From: Paludisphaera rhizosphaerae
Lineage (GTDB): Bacteria; Planctomycetota; Planctomycetia; Isosphaerales; Isosphaeraceae
Reading direction: 5' to 3'
Length of the DNA stretch: 64,000 bases
NCBI RefSeq assembly: GCF_011065895.1
Contig: NZ_JAALCR010000006.1
Span: forward strand, 1 to 64,000
A program made the position numbers and the translations under genes. Positions 8,217 through 16,400 of this stretch are shown one piece after another. Position 1 is the stretch's first letter; every line of letters starts with the position of its first letter. The notes below the pieces were generated by a model that saw nothing but the letters and a program-made list of their open reading frames with translations, did no database searches and was not told the origin of the DNA.

Positions 8217-9655
8217 GGCATTCCTCCCGCCGACGGCGCGGCCGGTTCGCGAAGTCCCAGATCAGCGACGCGCCCCGAGGCGGCGTCGGCTCGTCCCGTT
8301 TGCAGATGTGTGTAGGAAGGAGGTCGGCGGTCCTGCGAGAGAGGCCGGACCTCGTCGGGGAGGCCGTCGTCCAGGGCGACCGTCTCCTCACGCGTCGCCT
8401 CCACGACGACGCCCGGCCGGACCCGCTGCAGCCCCCGCAGGACGATCGACTCATCGCCCTGGAGCCCCTCGCGGACGATCCGGAGCCCCCGAGCCTTCCG
8501 GCCGACCTCGACCTTCCGGCGCTCGATCTTCGACCCCTCGCCGACGACCATGACGTACTTCTCGGACTGGTCGGAGCCGACCGCGGAGTCGGGGACGAGC
8601 ACCGCGTCGTATCGGCCGCTCCCCGGGATCCTGACCCGGGCGAACAGCCCCGGCGTCAGCGTGAGGTCCGGGTTGGGCAGGATGGCCCGACCGCGCATGG
8701 TGGCCGTGCCGCGGTCCATCCGGTTGTCCAGGAAGTCGAGGCTCCCCTGGTGCGGGTAGCCGTTGGTCTCGTCGGCCAGGCGGACGAACACCGGCAGCTT
8801 CGTGTCGCGGATGTTGGAGAGCTTCCCGGCTTCGACGAGCCTCGTGTACTTCAGGAACGACCGCTCGTCGGCGTCGAAGTAGCAGTAGATCGGGTCCAGG
8901 GAGACGATGGTCGTCAGCAGCGTGGCCTGGTCGGTCCCGCCGCTGATGAGGTTGCCGACTGTCGCCAGCCGACGGCTGATCCGTCCCCCCACCGGCGCCC
9001 GGACTTCCGTGTAGCCCAGGTTCAACCGGGCCGTCTCCAGCTTGGCCTCGGCGGCCTGGACGTCGGCGGCCGCCGTGACGACGGCCGATTTCGCCAACTC
9101 CACGCGGGCCTTCTTGACGTCGCGATCGGCGACCGCCTGCTTGGAGTCGGTGTCGCGGATGTCCAGCTCCTCCTGCGAGGCCGCGTTCTGGACCACAAGC
9201 CGACGGGCCCTATTTAGAAGCAATGCGGCCAGCTCGCGGCGGGATTCGGCCGAGACGACCTCGGCCTCCGCCTGCATGAGCTGCGCGGCGGCTTCCTGAG
9301 CGCTGGCCTTCGCCCGGGCGAGGTCCGCCTCGGCCTGTGCCACGGCCAGCCGGAACGGCCGCTGGTCGAGGATGCCGAGCAAGTCCCCCTGGCGGACGAT
9401 CTGGCCCTCGATGAAATGCGTCGATTCCAGGTGTCCTCCCACCCGCGCCCGGACTCCGACCTCCTCGATCGGCGCGAGACGCCCGACGTACTCGTCCCAT
9501 TCCACGATGGGCGCCCGGACGGGAGTCGTCGCGACGACCTTGGGAGTGGGAGGCGCGGGCGGCGCCGGCTGGCGGCAGCCGACCATCGGCAGCGTGAGGA
9601 GCCACGCCGCCGCGGCCCCGACGAAGAACCGACGCTTGACGATGGACGCATTCAT
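8213..9655 (-). CDS. RND efflux periplasmic adaptor (membrane fusion protein, lipoprotein)
   Basis: The 480-residue product begins MNASIVKRRFFVGAAAAW and reaches a lipobox PMVGC at about residues 23-27, so it is a lipid-anchored AcrA-type adaptor. Visible parts are the first lipoyl half-motif (GRLAPIEEVGVRARVGGHLE), a long alpha-helical hairpin rich in Ala, Glu and Arg (about residues 100-200), and the returning lipoyl and beta-barrel region (TEVRAPVGGRISRR onward). The start at 9655 was chosen because CGAGGCGACCCT gives a good ribosome site and because it exposes the signal peptide. It overlaps the pump gene by four bases. A MarR-type operator lies about 55 bases before the start. Confidence 0.93.
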   Translation of the reverse strand: MNASIVKRRFFVGAAAAWLLTLPMVGCRQPAPPAPPTPKVVATTPVRAPIVEWDEYVGRLAPIEEVGVRARVGGHLESTHFIEGQIVRQGDLLGILDQRPFRLAVAQAEADLARAKASAQEAAAQLMQAEAEVVSAESRRELAALLLNRARRLVVQNAASQEELDIRDTDSKQAVADRDVKKARVELAKSAVVTAAADVQAAEAKLETARLNLGYTEVRAPVGGRISRRLATVGNLISGGTDQATLLTTIVSLDPIYCYFDADERSFLKYTRLVEAGKLSNIRDTKLPVFVRLADETNGYPHQGSLDFLDNRMDRGTATMRGRAILPNPDLTLTPGLFARVRIPGSGRYDAVLVPDSAVGSDQSEKYVMVVGEGSKIERRKVEVGRKARGLRIVREGLQGDESIVLRGLQRVRPGVVVEATREETVALDDGLPDEVRPLSQDRRPPSYTHLQTGRADAASGRVADLGLREPAAPSAGGMP

Positions 9656-9708
9656 AGGGTCGCCTCGACTTGCCTGACGAGCCGGGATCGCCGGCACCCA
9701 ATGGGTTT

Positions 9709-9720
9709 GTGTATATACAA
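9709..9720. promoter_or_regulatory. Operator-like palindrome before the efflux adaptor
   Basis: The sequence GTGTATATACAA contains a perfect 10-base palindrome TGTATATACA (9710-9719) and closely matches TTGTATATGCAA in the marR promoter at 10234-10245. Extending to the right, both sites continue AACT before a pyrimidine and G. Two near-identical dyads before two genes of one regulated operon point to a MarR binding site. It also supplies a TATA-rich minus-10 region for an internal minus-strand promoter. Confidence 0.6.
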
Positions 9721-9763
9721 CTTGCGTCGTCCGCGGCATCGCTCGACGCGAACCGCGGACCGG

Positions 9764-10207
9764 TCAGGACTTCTCGACTCCGCGAAGGCGGAGTTGCTCG
9801 ACCGTTTTGTAGACCTCACGGGCCAATGACTCGCCGAGGACCTGTTGCACTTCCGTCTGGGCTTCGTCCCAGGCGGGCTTGGCCTTGGAGAGCAAGGCGA
9901 GGCCGGCGTCGGTGATGCTCAGCCGTCGGCCACGACCGGGGCCCGGCGTCGACTCGATCCACCCCTGGGCGACCAGCCGTTCGAGATCCCGGCTGAGAGT
10001 CGACTTGTCCAGGTGCATGATGCGACAGACGTCGGTCGGCGCCAGCGGTCCGCGAGCGGCCACGACCGTGAGGATGCCGAACTGGCTGGAGCGAACCCCG
10101 ATCGGCCGCAGGCGGGCGTCGAGGATCCCGCTGACGACGCGGTTCAGGATCCGGATACGCCCGGCAAGGCATTCTTCCGAGATCTGACGTTCGACGTTCG
10201 CCGCCAT
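9764..10207 (-). CDS. MarR family transcriptional regulator
   Basis: The 147-residue protein has the MarR layout: N-terminal dimerisation helix, a winged helix-turn-helix at about residues 55-85 (LAPTDVCRIMHLDKSTLSRDL), a wing with PGRGRR, and a C-terminal dimerisation helix. It precedes the adaptor and pump genes on the same strand with a 108-base gap. A ribosome site GAGGGAGGA lies upstream. The promoter and a dyad overlapping it are visible at 10233-10260. MarR proteins usually repress a linked efflux operon and release DNA on binding a phenolic or similar ligand, so this is the probable regulator of the pump; the ligand is unknown. Confidence 0.88.
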   Translation of the reverse strand: MAANVERQISEECLAGRIRILNRVVSGILDARLRPIGVRSSQFGILTVVAARGPLAPTDVCRIMHLDKSTLSRDLERLVAQGWIESTPGPGRGRRLSITDAGLALLSKAKPAWDEAQTEVQQVLGESLAREVYKTVEQLRLRGVEKS

Positions 10208-10232
10208 CGCTTGATCCTCCCTCTGCTAGTGT

Positions 10233-10260
10233 ATTGTATATGCAACTCGGCGGGAGTCAA
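10233..10260 (-). promoter_or_regulatory. marR promoter with overlapping operator
   Basis: Reading the minus strand, TTGACT (10255-10260) is followed after 16 bases by TACAAT (10233-10238), a good sigma-70-type promoter. The dyad TTGTATATGCAA (10234-10245) covers the minus-10 box and part of the spacer, so a bound repressor would block polymerase. The same dyad type recurs before the efflux adaptor at 9709-9720. Confidence 0.7.
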
Positions 10261-10275
10261 GCAACAGCCGAGGCC

Positions 10276-10674
10276 TCAGCGGAACATCTGTCCGCGGCCC
10301 GGGGGCTCGAAGGCGTTGCGGTAGTGCTCGATGACGGGCTCGCCCCGGTCGTCGGGCCAGAGGATAGTGACCACGTCGAACCGGCAGGGGTGTTCGAGCA
10401 GGCCGTGGCGCTTGAGGAAGTGGAGCGCGGCGAGGGTCAGCCGGCGTTGCTTTTCCGGCGTGACGGCCTCGGCAGGGTCGCCGCGACGGCGGGATTTGAC
10501 CTCGACGAAGACGAGGACGTCCCCTTCGCGGGCGATGAGGTCGATCTCGCCGCAGAAGACCCGGTAGTTCCGGCGCAGGATGCGTAGGCCCCGTCGACGC
10601 AGGAAGGCGGCCGCGGCGCGTTCGCCGCGATCGCCGAAGACCCGGTTGAGCAGGGCTCGCAGGATCGGGGTCAT
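10276..10674 (-). CDS. yraN: YraN family (UPF0102) nuclease-like protein
   Basis: The 132-residue protein matches the YraN family in length. The conserved block GEIDLIAREGDVLVFVEVKS (about residues 42-61) carries the Asp and Glu-x-Lys of a PD-(D/E)xK-type nuclease core. The N-terminal GDRGERAAAAFLRRRGLRIL is also typical of the family. In other bacteria yraN often lies near rnhB or rplS; here it lies between marR and a small lipoprotein, so context adds nothing. Its in vivo role remains unsettled in the family. Confidence 0.88.
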   Translation of the reverse strand: MTPILRALLNRVFGDRGERAAAAFLRRRGLRILRRNYRVFCGEIDLIAREGDVLVFVEVKSRRRGDPAEAVTPEKQRRLTLAALHFLKRHGLLEHPCRFDVVTILWPDDRGEPVIEHYRNAFEPPGRGQMFR

Positions 10675-10683
10675 CTCATCCCG

Positions 10684-10953
10684 TCACTTGACGCCCAGGC
10701 TGGCCTCGATGTCGCGGGCTTGATCGCTGAGCCCGCTGTGGAGGCGGTTGTTCTTGAAGAAGGGAGACGTTGAGGGGCGACCGTCGGAGGTGACGGCTGT
10801 GGCTTTGCCTTGCGCCTCGTCGGCTTCGCTGATGATTTCTTCCTTCAGCGGTTCGGTCTGCTTACGGGTCGAGGAGTGGAGGGGTTCGCAGCCCACGTGC
10901 AGGGCCGCGCAGATCGCGAGGAGACACGCCGGGCCGAGGATGCGTCGCCGCAT
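10684..10953 (-). CDS. Small lipoprotein, hypothetical
   Basis: An 89-residue product starts MRRRILGPACLLAICAAL and has a lipobox LHVGC near residues 18-22. The mature part is short, polar, and has no recognised domain. The start at 10953 is supported by GGAAGGAAC upstream and by the signal peptide. It ends nine bases before the yraN start, so the two probably share a transcript. I do not recognise a family beyond planctomycete small lipoproteins. Confidence 0.55.
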   Translation of the reverse strand: MRRRILGPACLLAICAALHVGCEPLHSSTRKQTEPLKEEIISEADEAQGKATAVTSDGRPSTSPFFKNNRLHSGLSDQARDIEASLGVK

Positions 10954-11342
10954 GGCCGTTCCTTCCTTGGGTTCAAGCGTCGCGGGCGACTCGGGCGACC
11001 CGGTTGATCCCCAGGGGATCGTCGGGTGCGAGGGGCCGTGACGAAACGTTTCCACAGAAATGGCGGCGTACTCTGCCAGAAGCCTTTAAGGTCGTCCAGC
11101 CCAGAATCTCGGCCGATGAGCCGGCGGAAAAACCGCCGCTCGCGACGCGTTGTTGTTCAACTCCTGCCGTCGATCGCCTGAAATTCCCGGGAAACAAGCC
11201 ATTTCCTTGGATCTCACCGATCGGGACGGGAATTGCACTAATGCTCGCCTCACAGGAATCAGTCTTCCCTCGCGACGCCGCTCAGCCTACGATCGGAGTT
11301 GTGAGATTGAGTCTCTGTGTCAGTTTTCTTGTGAGGATCTTC
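10954..11342. other. Divergent intergenic region
   Basis: This 389-base gap separates the small lipoprotein (minus) and the DUF1559 gene (plus). The only structure seen is a perfect 10-base palindrome GAAACGTTTC at 11043-11052. A TACGAT about 50 bases before the DUF1559 start could be a minus-10 box but has no convincing minus-35. Reading frames through it look non-coding. Confidence 0.5.
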
Positions 11343-12302
11343 ATGAGAAGGACGTCGAGCCGGGCCTTCACCCTGATCGAACTGCTGGTTGTGATCGCGA
11401 TTATCGCCGTCTTGATCGCCCTGCTGCTGCCGGCGGTCCAGTCGGCGCGTGAGGCCGCTCGCCGCGCCCAGTGCAGCAACAATCTGAAGCAGATCGGGAT
11501 CGCCTTTCACAACTACGCCGACGTCCACAACGGCTTTCCGCCGACGGCGTTCAGCATGGGAGGCGCGAATCTGGCGATGGGCGGGGGATGGTGCGTTCAG
11601 ATCCTCGGCTTCATCGAACAGCCGGCGATTTATGCGGCTTACAACTCGAACCTCGCCTTCCACTGGGACCAGAACCAATCGGCCGTGCGGACGGTCATTC
11701 AGACGTACATCTGCCCGTCCTCGCCGCGAAGCATGAACCCGGTCAACAACGTGCCCCGGTTCTCGGGGTCGACCGGCACGCCGGATCCGAATCTCTACGC
11801 CGCGGCGGGCGACTACTTCACGGCGCGGTCGTATGTGGACCCGTTCAACGTGCCGTCGGCCTCGATGGTCGAATACACCGGGGCGCTCGACCAGGCGAAA
11901 TACACGCCGTTGGCGGCCATCTCGGACGGCCTCTCGAACACGATGCTCACCTACGAGTGCGCTGGCAAGCCCGACTACTACGAGCGCGGCAAGTTCGTCC
12001 ACGGCTTCCCGACGCCCAGTTCCTCCTACGCCATCGACAAGTGGTGGGCTCACGGAGCCTGGGCGGGTTATATGAACATGCGAATCGTCAGTTTCACGGG
12101 CGGCCAATACCTGTACGACGGCCCTTGCGTGATCAACTGCCACAACGGTTGGAACGGCGTCTACTCGTTCCACCCCGGCGGGATCGACGCGCTTTCGTGC
12201 GACGGGTCGGTCCGGTTCCTCAAGGAGTCGGTCGCGAAGTCGGTGATCAAGTCCTACGTGAGCCGCGCCGAGGGCGAGATCCTGGACGCATCGCAATGGT
12301 GA
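11343..12302 (+). CDS. DUF1559 pseudopilin-type protein
   Basis: The 319-residue protein has a type IV prepilin signal at its N-terminus (RAFTLIELLVVIAIIAVLIA, residues 8-27), with the prepilin cleavage site ending at the residue before Phe9, then the DUF1559 motif ARRAQCSNNLKQIGIAFHNY. The end carries FHPGGIDALSCDGSVRFLKE, also typical (the H-x-G-G-x-(N/D) DGSVRF motif). DUF1559 proteins are strongly expanded in planctomycetes and are thought to be exported through the pseudopilus machinery; their function is unknown. The start has GAGG upstream. It is followed, with overlap or a six-base gap, by a small lipoprotein, a pairing often seen in this phylum. Confidence 0.92.
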   Translation: MRRTSSRAFTLIELLVVIAIIAVLIALLLPAVQSAREAARRAQCSNNLKQIGIAFHNYADVHNGFPPTAFSMGGANLAMGGGWCVQILGFIEQPAIYAAYNSNLAFHWDQNQSAVRTVIQTYICPSSPRSMNPVNNVPRFSGSTGTPDPNLYAAAGDYFTARSYVDPFNVPSASMVEYTGALDQAKYTPLAAISDGLSNTMLTYECAGKPDYYERGKFVHGFPTPSSSYAIDKWWAHGAWAGYMNMRIVSFTGGQYLYDGPCVINCHNGWNGVYSFHPGGIDALSCDGSVRFLKESVAKSVIKSYVSRAEGEILDASQW

Positions 12303-12307
12303 GCGGT

Positions 12308-12796
12308 ATGGCGAGACGAATGTTCGCAGTCCTGACCTCGGCGGTTGCTTTGATCGGATGCGGGGAGTCCGGTACGCCCCGCGTGGCGTTGCAGCCGACC
12401 TCGGGCAAGGTGACGGTCGACGGCCAGCCGACGGCGGGTGTGGAGGTGCGTTTCCGTCCGGCCGACGCCCCCGGTTCCCTCGACGCCCTGGTCCCGTTCG
12501 CCACGACGGGCGACGACGGCGGCTTCAAGTTAGGGACATACGAGAAGGGCGACGGCGCGCCGGAGGGCCGCTACAAGGTCACCCTCTTCTGGCCCGATCG
12601 TCCCCCCGGGCCGCAGCCTGCCGAGGATCAACTCGGCGGGACCTACGCCCTGGCCGAGAAGACGCCTCTCGAAGCCACGGTCGCCAAGGGCGAGAACACG
12701 ATTCCGACGATCGAGGTCCCGAAATCCGCCGTCAGGACGACCAAGCCCGGCAAGCCCAGGCGAGGGACGCGGGGCGACAGCGACGGGCTTGAGTGA
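12308..12796 (+). CDS. Small lipoprotein with carboxypeptidase-regulatory-like fold
   Basis: The 162-residue product begins MARRMFAVLTSAVALIGCGE with lipobox ALIGC at about residues 14-18. The mature part starts PTSGKVTVDGQPTAGVEVRF, a transthyretin-like beta-sandwich pattern, and ends in a basic tail. An upstream in-frame ATG at 12296 overlaps the DUF1559 stop, so coupled translation from there (four residues longer) is possible. The gene follows the DUF1559 gene directly and is probably in the same operon. Function is not known. Confidence 0.7.
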   Translation: MARRMFAVLTSAVALIGCGESGTPRVALQPTSGKVTVDGQPTAGVEVRFRPADAPGSLDALVPFATTGDDGGFKLGTYEKGDGAPEGRYKVTLFWPDRPPGPQPAEDQLGGTYALAEKTPLEATVAKGENTIPTIEVPKSAVRTTKPGKPRRGTRGDSDGLE

Positions 12797-12842
12797 CGGA
12801 CCACCGTCGCCATTCATCGAAGATTCGACAGGAAAAGCTCCC

Positions 12843-14951
12843 ATGATTTCAACGTCCGCCTGCGTTCTGGTCCTGGCCCTTTCCGCGACGTCCGCCGCGC
12901 CCGAACCTCCACTTGTCCGATCGGCCGCGAGCGGCGCATGGTCGGACGCCAAGATCTGGGAGGGAGGCGCCGTCCCGGCGGCCGGCTCGCGGGTCCAGAT
13001 TCGCGAGGGGCACGCCGTCGTCTACGACGTCTCGGACGACCGGGTGATCCGCTCGATCCACGTCGCGGGGACGCTCGATTTCGCGCGGGATCGCGATACG
13101 AAGCTGACGGTCGGCCTCATCAAGATCCAGGCGGGCGACGATCCTTCGGAGAACGGCTTCGACTGCGAGGCCCACCCCCCGGCCGCCGTCGAGCCCGGCG
13201 CTCCGCGGCCGACGCTCCGCGTGGGGACGGCCGAGGAACCCATCCCCGCCGGCAAGACGGCCCTGATCCGGCTGGCCTACGTCGAAGGGATGGACAAGGA
13301 GACCTGCCCGGCGATCGTCGATTGCGGCGGGCGGATGGAATTCCACGGCGCGGCGATCGCCAAGACCTGGACGAAGCTTGCCCGCGAGGCCTACCGCAAC
13401 GAGCCGATCATCCTCGTGCCATACGCGGCCGTTGAGGGCTGGAAGCCCGGCGATCAGTTGGTGGTCACCGGGACGACCCACCAGTTCGGCTACAAGGACA
13501 CGCGCACCCACAGCGTCGCCGAGCGTCCCGCCACCGAGACGCGGCGGATCGTGAAGATCAACAAGTACAACGAGCTGGAAACGCCGCTGGCTCGGATCAT
13601 CCTCGACAAGCCCCTGGAAGGCGACCACCGCGCCCAGGACCAGTATCGGGCCGAGGTCGCGAACCTGTCGCGGAACGTCGTGATCGAGTCGGCCGACCCG
13701 GACGGCGTCCGCGGCCACACGATGTACCACCGGAATTCGACCGGGTCGGTCTCGTACACCGAGTTCCGCCATCTGGGGAAGGAAGGGGTGCTCGGCAAGT
13801 ACAGCCTCCACTTCCACCTGGCCGGCGAGACGATGCGTGGGGCGTCCGTGGTGGGGGCGTCGTTCTGGGACAGCAAGAACCGCTGGATCACGATCCACGG
13901 CACGAGCTACCTGGTCGTCCGCGACTGCGTCGGCTACAAGTCGGTCGGCCACGGCTTCTTCCTGGAGGACGGGACCGAGACCCGCAACATCCTGGACGGC
14001 AACCTGGCGATCATGGCCCTCCGCGGCAAGCCCCTGCCCGACCAGATGCTCCCCTACGACCAGAACCTGGGATCGGGCTTCTGGTGGGCGAACAGCCTGA
14101 ACGCCTTCACGAACAACGTGGCCGCCGAGTGCGATCAGGACGGCTATCGCTTCGAGGTCTTCGCCGGCGACGGCTTCGACCCGGTCCGGGCCGTTCTCCA
14201 GCCCGACGGCGGCCGCAAGCCGGTCGACATCCGCACGCTGCCGTTCATCCGGTTCGACGACAACGAGGCCCACTGCATGCGGTTCTTCGGTATGAACCTG
14301 GGCGGCTTCAACGACGGCGGCGTCCCCGCGTATCCGGGCGAGAAACAGGTCTCCAACGCCACCGGCAACTCGACGGCCAACTACGCCGGCACCGAGAAGA
14401 AGAAGAACGTGGACGTGGAAGGGATCGGTCCAGACTCGAAGCACCCGTTCCTGATCCGCCGCTTCCGGGCCTGGGACACCCACTGGGCCTTCCACGGCGG
14501 ATCCCCTTCAGTCCGCGTCGACGGCATGGACCTTTACGACTCGCAGTACGGGATCTGGCGGACGGTGATCGACGGCCATGAGTACTCCGACCTGAAGATG
14601 GATCGGATCATCTCGCGGCAGATCTTCTTCCCCCGTCCGGGCAACGCCAAGACGGAGGGGATCGCCTTCCTCAACCCGGTCGACGACCTGCCGCCGTCCA
14701 CGGTGATCACCGACGTTCGCCTGAAGGACAAGCTGGACCCCTCCGGCCCACTGATCGTCCGCGGCTCGACCTGCGACGACTACGGCGTACTTAAGGTCGT
14801 CGTCAACAACCGCCAGGCGAACGCCCTGCGGCCGAACTTCGCCGAGTGGGAGGTCGAACTCGTCGCGCCGGCGAACGGATGGATCGAGGCGTCGGCCCAG
14901 GACTCGACGGGGAACTTCGAGCGGACTCCGCACCGGGTCCACGTCCCTTGA
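12843..14951 (+). CDS. Secreted G8-domain protein with parallel beta-helix
   Basis: The 702-residue product begins with a signal peptide (MISTSACVLVLALSATSAA). A G8 domain follows at about residues 28-150, with the start WSDAKIWEGGAVPAAGSRV and the strand HVAGTLDFARDRDTKLTV. The rest, about residues 200-640, has the regular short-strand pattern of a right-handed beta-helix (for example HNRNSTGSVSYTEF-like and FHLAGETMRGASVVGASFWD). G8 plus beta-helix is the layout of CEMIP/TMEM2-type hyaluronan-binding or degrading proteins, but bacterial members are uncharacterised. ATG 12843 has AGGAAA upstream. It is probably an extracellular polysaccharide-acting protein. Confidence 0.78.
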   Translation: MISTSACVLVLALSATSAAPEPPLVRSAASGAWSDAKIWEGGAVPAAGSRVQIREGHAVVYDVSDDRVIRSIHVAGTLDFARDRDTKLTVGLIKIQAGDDPSENGFDCEAHPPAAVEPGAPRPTLRVGTAEEPIPAGKTALIRLAYVEGMDKETCPAIVDCGGRMEFHGAAIAKTWTKLAREAYRNEPIILVPYAAVEGWKPGDQLVVTGTTHQFGYKDTRTHSVAERPATETRRIVKINKYNELETPLARIILDKPLEGDHRAQDQYRAEVANLSRNVVIESADPDGVRGHTMYHRNSTGSVSYTEFRHLGKEGVLGKYSLHFHLAGETMRGASVVGASFWDSKNRWITIHGTSYLVVRDCVGYKSVGHGFFLEDGTETRNILDGNLAIMALRGKPLPDQMLPYDQNLGSGFWWANSLNAFTNNVAAECDQDGYRFEVFAGDGFDPVRAVLQPDGGRKPVDIRTLPFIRFDDNEAHCMRFFGMNLGGFNDGGVPAYPGEKQVSNATGNSTANYAGTEKKKNVDVEGIGPDSKHPFLIRRFRAWDTHWAFHGGSPSVRVDGMDLYDSQYGIWRTVIDGHEYSDLKMDRIISRQIFFPRPGNAKTEGIAFLNPVDDLPPSTVITDVRLKDKLDPSGPLIVRGSTCDDYGVLKVVVNNRQANALRPNFAEWEVELVAPANGWIEASAQDSTGNFERTPHRVHVP

Positions 14952-15052
14952 CGCTTTCGGGAGCCTTGCCGCGTTCGGTATGATCGTCGTCGAGGGGCCG
15001 CGCTCGCGACCCCTCGCGAGGAATCCCCGGCGCGGTGGAGAGGCTTAAGGCA

Positions 15053-16372
15053 ATGGGCGAGGCGGCGGGGCTAGCGGCGAGAATCCGGCGCGGCGACGTG
15101 AAAGTCGGGGTGATCGGGCTGGGCTACGTTGGGCTCCCCCTGGCGCGGGCGTTCGTCGAGAAGGGCGTCCCCGTCCTGGGCTTCGACGTCGACCCGGCGA
15201 AGATCGCCAGGCTTCGCGAGGGCCAGAGCTACATCGGCCACATCGACGGCGAGGTTGTCCGCTCGATGCGCGCGAAGGGCTTCGACGCCACGGCCGATTT
15301 CGGCCGGCTGGACGAGCCCGACGCCATCCTGATCTGCGTCCCGACGCCGCTGACCGACAGCCGCGACCCGGACCTGAGCTACGTCGTCCAGTCCACCCGC
15401 GCCATCGCGGCGAAGCTCCGGCCCGGGCAGCTTGTGGTGCTGGAGAGCACGACCTACCCCGGCACCACCCGCGACGTCGTCCTGCCGATCCTGGCGGAGA
15501 CCGGCCTGAAGCTGGGCGAGGACTTCCTGCTCGCCTTCAGCCCCGAGCGCGAGGACCCCGGCAATCCGGACTTCTCCGCCCCGACGATCCCCAAGGTCGT
15601 CGGCGGGGTCGACGCCGCCAGCGGCGAGGCCGCCGAGGCGCTCTATTCGCGGATCGTCGTCCGCGTCGTCCCGGTCTCCACGGCCGAGGTCGCCGAGGCC
15701 TGCAAGATCCTGGAGAACACGTATCGAGCCGTGAACATCGCCCTGGTCAATGAGCTGAAAGTGCTCTACGACCGGATGGGGATCGACGTCTGGGAGGTGA
15801 TCGAGGCCGCCAAGTCGAAACCGTTCGGCTTCCAGGCGTTCTATCCGGGACCGGGGCTCGGGGGGCACTGCATCCCCATCGATCCGTTCTACCTGACGTG
15901 GGTCGCCCGCAAGCACGGCATGGCGACGCGGTTCATCGAGCTGGCCGGCGAGATCAATACGTCGATGCCGGGCTACGTCGTCGACCGGGTGGCCGACGTG
16001 CTCAACGACCTGGGGAAGCCGGTCCGCGGCAGCAAGATCCTGATCCTGGGGATGGCCTACAAGAAGGACGTGGACGATCCCCGCGAGTCCCCCGGCTTCG
16101 AGCTGATGGAGCTGCTCATCAAGAAAGGGGCGGAGGTCGAGTACAACGATCCTCACATCCCCAAACTTCCGCTGATGCGTAAGTATCCCGACCTGGGCAT
16201 GTCCAGCCGCGAGCTGACGCCGGAATTCCTGCGCTCGCGCGACTGCGTCCTGATCGCCACCAACCATTCCGCCTACGACTGGCCGAGCATCGTCGCCGAG
16301 GCCCCGCTGATCGTCGACACCCGCAACGCTCTCAGGGGGATCGACGGCCCGGCGAAGATCGTCCGGGCCTGA
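15053..16372 (+). CDS. Nucleotide-sugar dehydrogenase (UDP-GlcNAc/ManNAc 6-dehydrogenase type)
   Basis: The 439-residue protein has the N-terminal NAD fold KVGVIGLGYVGLPLARAF (about residues 17-34), the middle helical domain ending in PGPGLGGHCIPIDPFYL with the catalytic Cys, and a C-terminal UDP-binding domain (KILILGMAYKKDVDDPRESP). The pattern fits the WecC/TviB/WbpA group that oxidises C6 of a UDP-amino sugar to a uronic acid with two NAD+. GTG at 15035 would add six residues, but the GAGAGG site favours 15053. The epimerase gene starts 28 bases downstream, so the two probably supply one activated sugar for a polysaccharide. Confidence 0.9.
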   Translation: MGEAAGLAARIRRGDVKVGVIGLGYVGLPLARAFVEKGVPVLGFDVDPAKIARLREGQSYIGHIDGEVVRSMRAKGFDATADFGRLDEPDAILICVPTPLTDSRDPDLSYVVQSTRAIAAKLRPGQLVVLESTTYPGTTRDVVLPILAETGLKLGEDFLLAFSPEREDPGNPDFSAPTIPKVVGGVDAASGEAAEALYSRIVVRVVPVSTAEVAEACKILENTYRAVNIALVNELKVLYDRMGIDVWEVIEAAKSKPFGFQAFYPGPGLGGHCIPIDPFYLTWVARKHGMATRFIELAGEINTSMPGYVVDRVADVLNDLGKPVRGSKILILGMAYKKDVDDPRESPGFELMELLIKKGAEVEYNDPHIPKLPLMRKYPDLGMSSRELTPEFLRSRDCVLIATNHSAYDWPSIVAEAPLIVDTRNALRGIDGPAKIVRA

Positions 16373-16400
16373 ACCGACTGACCGTCCGTCCGAGGAACGC

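Noticed and set aside
5031-8315. Very long plus-strand open frame (over 1000 codons) opposite the efflux pump
   Set aside because: It is the antisense shadow of the RND permease: no family motif, composition dominated by Arg, Asp and His, typical of the reverse strand of GC-rich genes.
12849-14495. 548-codon minus-strand frame opposite the G8 gene
   Set aside because: Antisense shadow with no signal or domain; the plus strand has a signal peptide and a recognised family.
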